14,987 nucleotides of DNA from Cyanobacteria bacterium OH_SFB_17. Lineage in GTDB: Bacteria > Cyanobacteriota > Vampirovibrionia > Gastranaerophilales > Gastranaerophilaceae. Location of the stretch: assembly GCA_023395735.1 (NCBI GenBank), contig JAEWYI010000077.1, positions 1 through 14,987 of the forward strand. Direction: 5' to 3'. The notes under the pieces were generated by a model that was not told the origin of the DNA, searched no databases, and worked only from the letters and a program-made list of their open reading frames with translations. This document shows positions 13,205 to 14,987 of the stretch, piece after piece; positions within the stretch are counted from its first letter, which is position 1, and each line of letters starts with the position of its first letter. Position numbers and translations under genes: made by a program.

Positions 13205-13738
13205 ATGGCAACAAGCAAAATTCCAAAACATGCAAATCAATACGCTTTAAATTTGGCTTTTGAAATCAGAAACAAACCAGTCGAGTTTGCAAAAGGCTTC
13301 AACTACTCAAGCGATAAAATTACTCTGCAATCAGACTTTATCAAAGGAAAGCTTACGAGTGTGCATTACGATTACAACAATTTGCCTTCAAATATCTTCA
13401 TCCACAATCACCCGAACGGAACACTTATAGGGATTCAAGATTTGATTCTTGCTGCAAAAAACGGGGTCAAAAAAGTTATTGCATCTCACAAAAAAGGTTA
13501 TTCCTGCTTTGATTTGACGACCATAAAACAAAATAAATCAAGCGGGGACATTATAGATTATCTGATAAATATTGACAACGAACTCAAACAAGTCAAAGAA
13601 ATTTTGATAGAAAAAGTTGCAAACCCCCAAAACAGAGAGCAAATGTTTTTTAAATACAAACTCGATAAACTGATAAGCTTTGCAAAAGAAACAGGAGCAA
13701 CTTTCAGCCAGGTTCAGTGGAGTGACTTTAGAAAATAA
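13205..13738 (+). CDS. HNHP-motif protein, possible JAMM/MPN-like metalloprotein (177 aa)
   Basis: The centre of the protein reads IFIHNHPNG (64-72), then GIQDL and a helix, then a strand (GVKKVIASHKKGYSCFDL). This resembles the HxHP...D metal site of JAMM/MPN+ domains such as RadC and JAB peptidases. The match is imperfect: the spacing from the second His to the Asp (Asp79) is one residue short, and the usual Ser is not in place. A possible catalytic Glu is Glu27, which is uncertain. The C-terminal 55 residues are helical and charged. It may be an active or degenerate metallopeptidase, or a structural relative. The start has AAAGGA 6 nt upstream. It diverges from smpB and converges, with a 3-nt gap, with the radical SAM gene. 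Confidence 0.6.
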   Translation: MATSKIPKHANQYALNLAFEIRNKPVEFAKGFNYSSDKITLQSDFIKGKLTSVHYDYNNLPSNIFIHNHPNGTLIGIQDLILAAKNGVKKVIASHKKGYSCFDLTTIKQNKSSGDIIDYLINIDNELKQVKEILIEKVANPQNREQMFFKYKLDKLISFAKETGATFSQVQWSDFRK

Positions 13739-13741
13739 TAA

Positions 13742-14665
13742 TTACTTATACAAAAATCCTTGATGAGAATTTCTACGCTCAAGCTCACGGTCAATTTTAT
13801 TTAAGGAATCCAATTTTTTACCAATCCATCTTGGGGCAATAAGCTCTTTTTTCAACCCATTTCCGGCAAGTCTGTGTATGGTAGTTTCTTTTGGCAAAAG
13901 CTCTAAAAAATCACACACTGTATTTATGTAATCGTCTTCACTTATCAAAGAAATTTTACCAAGCTCATATTCTTTTTGAAGCTTGGTCCCTTCCAAAATG
14001 CAAAGCATGTGGATTTTTACCCCATTAACACCAAGCTCTGCGAGCTTTTTGGCTGTATAAAGCATATCTTCTCTGGACTCATCAGGCAGTCCCAAAATAA
14101 CATGCGCGCAGACATTAATCCCTTTTTCTTTAGTTTTTTCAACAGCACGTCTAAAACAATCAAAATCATGTCCTCGATTGATTAACTTTAAAGTTTTCTC
14201 ATGAGCCGACTGCAAGCCATATTCCACCCAAGTATAATAATCATCTTTAAAAGATGCTATCATTTTAAGTTTTTCCTCATCCACGCAATCAGGCCTTGTG
14301 CCAATCGAAAGTCCAACCACATCGGGGTGATTCAGTGCTGATTTATAAATCTTTTCGAGTTCATTTACAGGCGCATAAGTATTTGAATATGCCTGAAAAT
14401 AAGACATAAATTTTTTTGCCTTAAATCGGGTTGAAAGAGTTTCTATTCCAACTTCCAACTGTTTTTCAATCGGCAAAAGATTTGAATGAGCTTGAGAAAA
14501 ACTTCCACTTTCATCACAAAAAATACACCCTCCTGAAGATATTTTCCCGTCGCGATTTGGGCAGGAAAAACCAGCGTCAAGGGTTACTTTGTATACCTTG
14601 ACGCCAAATTTATTTTTCATATATGCGCTATATTGATTATAGCGTTTGTCTGTATTATTAAACAT
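13742..14665 (-). CDS. Radical SAM protein of the YhcC family (307 aa)
   Basis: The N-terminus carries the family signature: VYKVTLDAGFSCPNRDGK followed by GGCIFC, so the [4Fe-4S] cluster cysteines are Cys35, Cys47 and Cys50. The spacing is longer than the usual CX3CX2C, as is normal for YhcC/TIGR01212-type proteins. SIGTRPDCV, EYGLQSAHEKTL and ahVILGLPDE continue the radical SAM barrel. The C-terminal part (HRLAGNG, APRWIGKK) also fits. The substrate of this family is not established to my knowledge. The start at 14665 has no clear ribosome site but lies 9 nt after the stop of the zinc-ribbon gene, so it is probably co-transcribed and translated by re-initiation. Confidence 0.9.
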   Translation of the reverse strand: MFNNTDKRYNQYSAYMKNKFGVKVYKVTLDAGFSCPNRDGKISSGGCIFCDESGSFSQAHSNLLPIEKQLEVGIETLSTRFKAKKFMSYFQAYSNTYAPVNELEKIYKSALNHPDVVGLSIGTRPDCVDEEKLKMIASFKDDYYTWVEYGLQSAHEKTLKLINRGHDFDCFRRAVEKTKEKGINVCAHVILGLPDESREDMLYTAKKLAELGVNGVKIHMLCILEGTKLQKEYELGKISLISEDDYINTVCDFLELLPKETTIHRLAGNGLKKELIAPRWIGKKLDSLNKIDRELERRNSHQGFLYK

Positions 14666-14674
14666 AAAAACTGA

Positions 14675-14842
14675 TTATTGTTCTTCATTTTCCTTCAAAA
14701 CCGGATAAACGTAATGTTCTCCACAAGCAGGACAAACCACTTCTTGTTGTTTTCCGTCTTCTAAAATCGCCACTTCAAAAAGCTGTTTGCAGCCTGATTG
14801 AACGCATCTTATTGCCCATGTCGGTCTGATTAATCTTGCCAT
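14675..14842 (-). CDS. Small zinc-ribbon protein (55 aa)
   Basis: A short, complete frame starts at ATG 14842 with GGGAG 6 nt upstream. Cys13 and Cys18 (CVQSGC) pair with Cys37 and Cys40 (CPAC) to make a four-Cys zinc ribbon with a hairpin of about 18 residues between. The C-terminus is acidic (KENEEQ). It ends 9 nt before the YhcC-type gene, forming a two-gene operon. It could be an RNA- or protein-binding accessory factor. The function is not recognised. The strong ribosome site, the preserved cysteine spacing and its position argue that it is real despite the small size. Confidence 0.8.
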   Translation of the reverse strand: MARLIRPTWAIRCVQSGCKQLFEVAILEDGKQQEVVCPACGEHYVYPVLKENEEQ

Positions 14843-14860
14843 AATTTTCTCCCTTGAGTT

Positions 14861-14872
14861 ACTGTCAACAGT
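14861..14872 (-). promoter_or_regulatory. Candidate operator: short palindrome downstream of a -10
   Basis: ACTGT and ACAGT arms flank a 2-nt centre, sitting at about the predicted transcription start of the zinc-ribbon operon. The site is short and could be chance. Confidence 0.3.
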
Positions 14873-14875
14873 TAT

Positions 14876-14884
14876 ATTTTAACA
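14876..14884 (-). promoter_or_regulatory. Extended -10 (TGTTAAAAT) of the zinc-ribbon/YhcC operon
   Basis: TGTTAAAAT on the minus strand predicts a leader of about 27 nt containing GGGAG, so this operon is transcribed with a 5' UTR, unlike the leaderless group that shares the same hexamer. Confidence 0.5.
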
Positions 14885-14930
14885 TTAAATACACTTAACG
14901 CAAATTTTTAACAAAAAATTGACAAACTAT

Positions 14931-14987
14931 TTATCTTAAAGAATTGATAGCTTGTTTAATATTTTCGCTTTTGTATATGTAATTTCC
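14931..14987 (-). CDS. Probable 3' end of a gene continuing beyond the window
   Basis: On the minus strand, 18 codons read in from the right edge and end with TAA (14931-14933), giving GNYIYKSENIKQAINSLR. The composition is protein-like and the orientation matches the zinc-ribbon operon. It is too short to identify. Confidence 0.4.
   Translation of the reverse strand, partial: GNYIYKSENIKQAINSLR

Noticed and set aside
14919..14947. Plus-strand TTGACA promoter near the right edge
   Set aside because: No -10-like hexamer at 16-18 nt and no plus-strand gene follows within the window.

Overview
The window is about 15 kb of AT-rich bacterial chromosome read with the standard code. It most resembles a gut Melainabacteria/Gastranaerophilales-type cyanobacterial relative. 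That is an inference from two prepilin-like proteins with the K-x-A-FTLAE leader (no Gly at the cleavage site), the low G+C content, and the mix of housekeeping genes with unfamiliar small membrane proteins. No database search was possible. No tRNA, rRNA, CRISPR array, IS element or phage module was seen.

Layout. Bases 1-1487 (+): the tail of one membrane protein and two further unrecognised small multi-segment membrane proteins, the last two overlapping by 4 nt. The 3' end of the first resembles that of the third. Bases 1490-2887 (-): a stand-alone LuxR/GerE-type HTH protein and the tRNA 2-thiouridylase MnmA. Bases 2908-5037 (-): the most striking gene, a 709-residue chimera of a type IV prepilin N-terminus, YadA-like head repeats, a phage-type peptidase S74 chaperone domain and a coiled coil, behind a near-consensus promoter with a palindrome over its -35 box. 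Bases 5200-6567 (-): a GAF plus degenerate HD-GYP protein followed by a strong hairpin terminator. Bases 6817-8656 (+): a GT4 glycosyltransferase and a PIG-L deacetylase translated as an overlapping pair. Bases 8657-8868: a non-coding stretch with a degenerate 16-nt tandem repeat and a GC-rich hairpin. Bases 8869-11097 (-): a second prepilin-like protein and RadA. Bases 11140-11970 (+): a GT2 glycosyltransferase. Bases 12031-13093 (-): a MerR-like/coiled-coil protein and SmpB. Bases 13205-13738 (+): an HNHP-motif (JAMM-like) protein. Bases 13742-14842 (-): a YhcC-type radical SAM protein and a 55-residue zinc ribbon. Bases 14931-14987 (-): the probable 3' end of another gene.

Two observations stand out. 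The first is the pilin/head-repeat/S74 fusion, which looks like a trimeric adhesin fibre anchored or assembled through pilin-type sorting. The second is a strict promoter geometry: mnmA, the GT4 gene, radA, the GT2 gene and smpB each carry TGN-TA(T/A)AAT ending exactly 6 nt before the ATG and have no Shine-Dalgarno sequence. The start codon would then be at or next to +1, meaning leaderless mRNAs. Most of the other intact genes have a clear Shine-Dalgarno sequence instead. Genes of both classes are interleaved.
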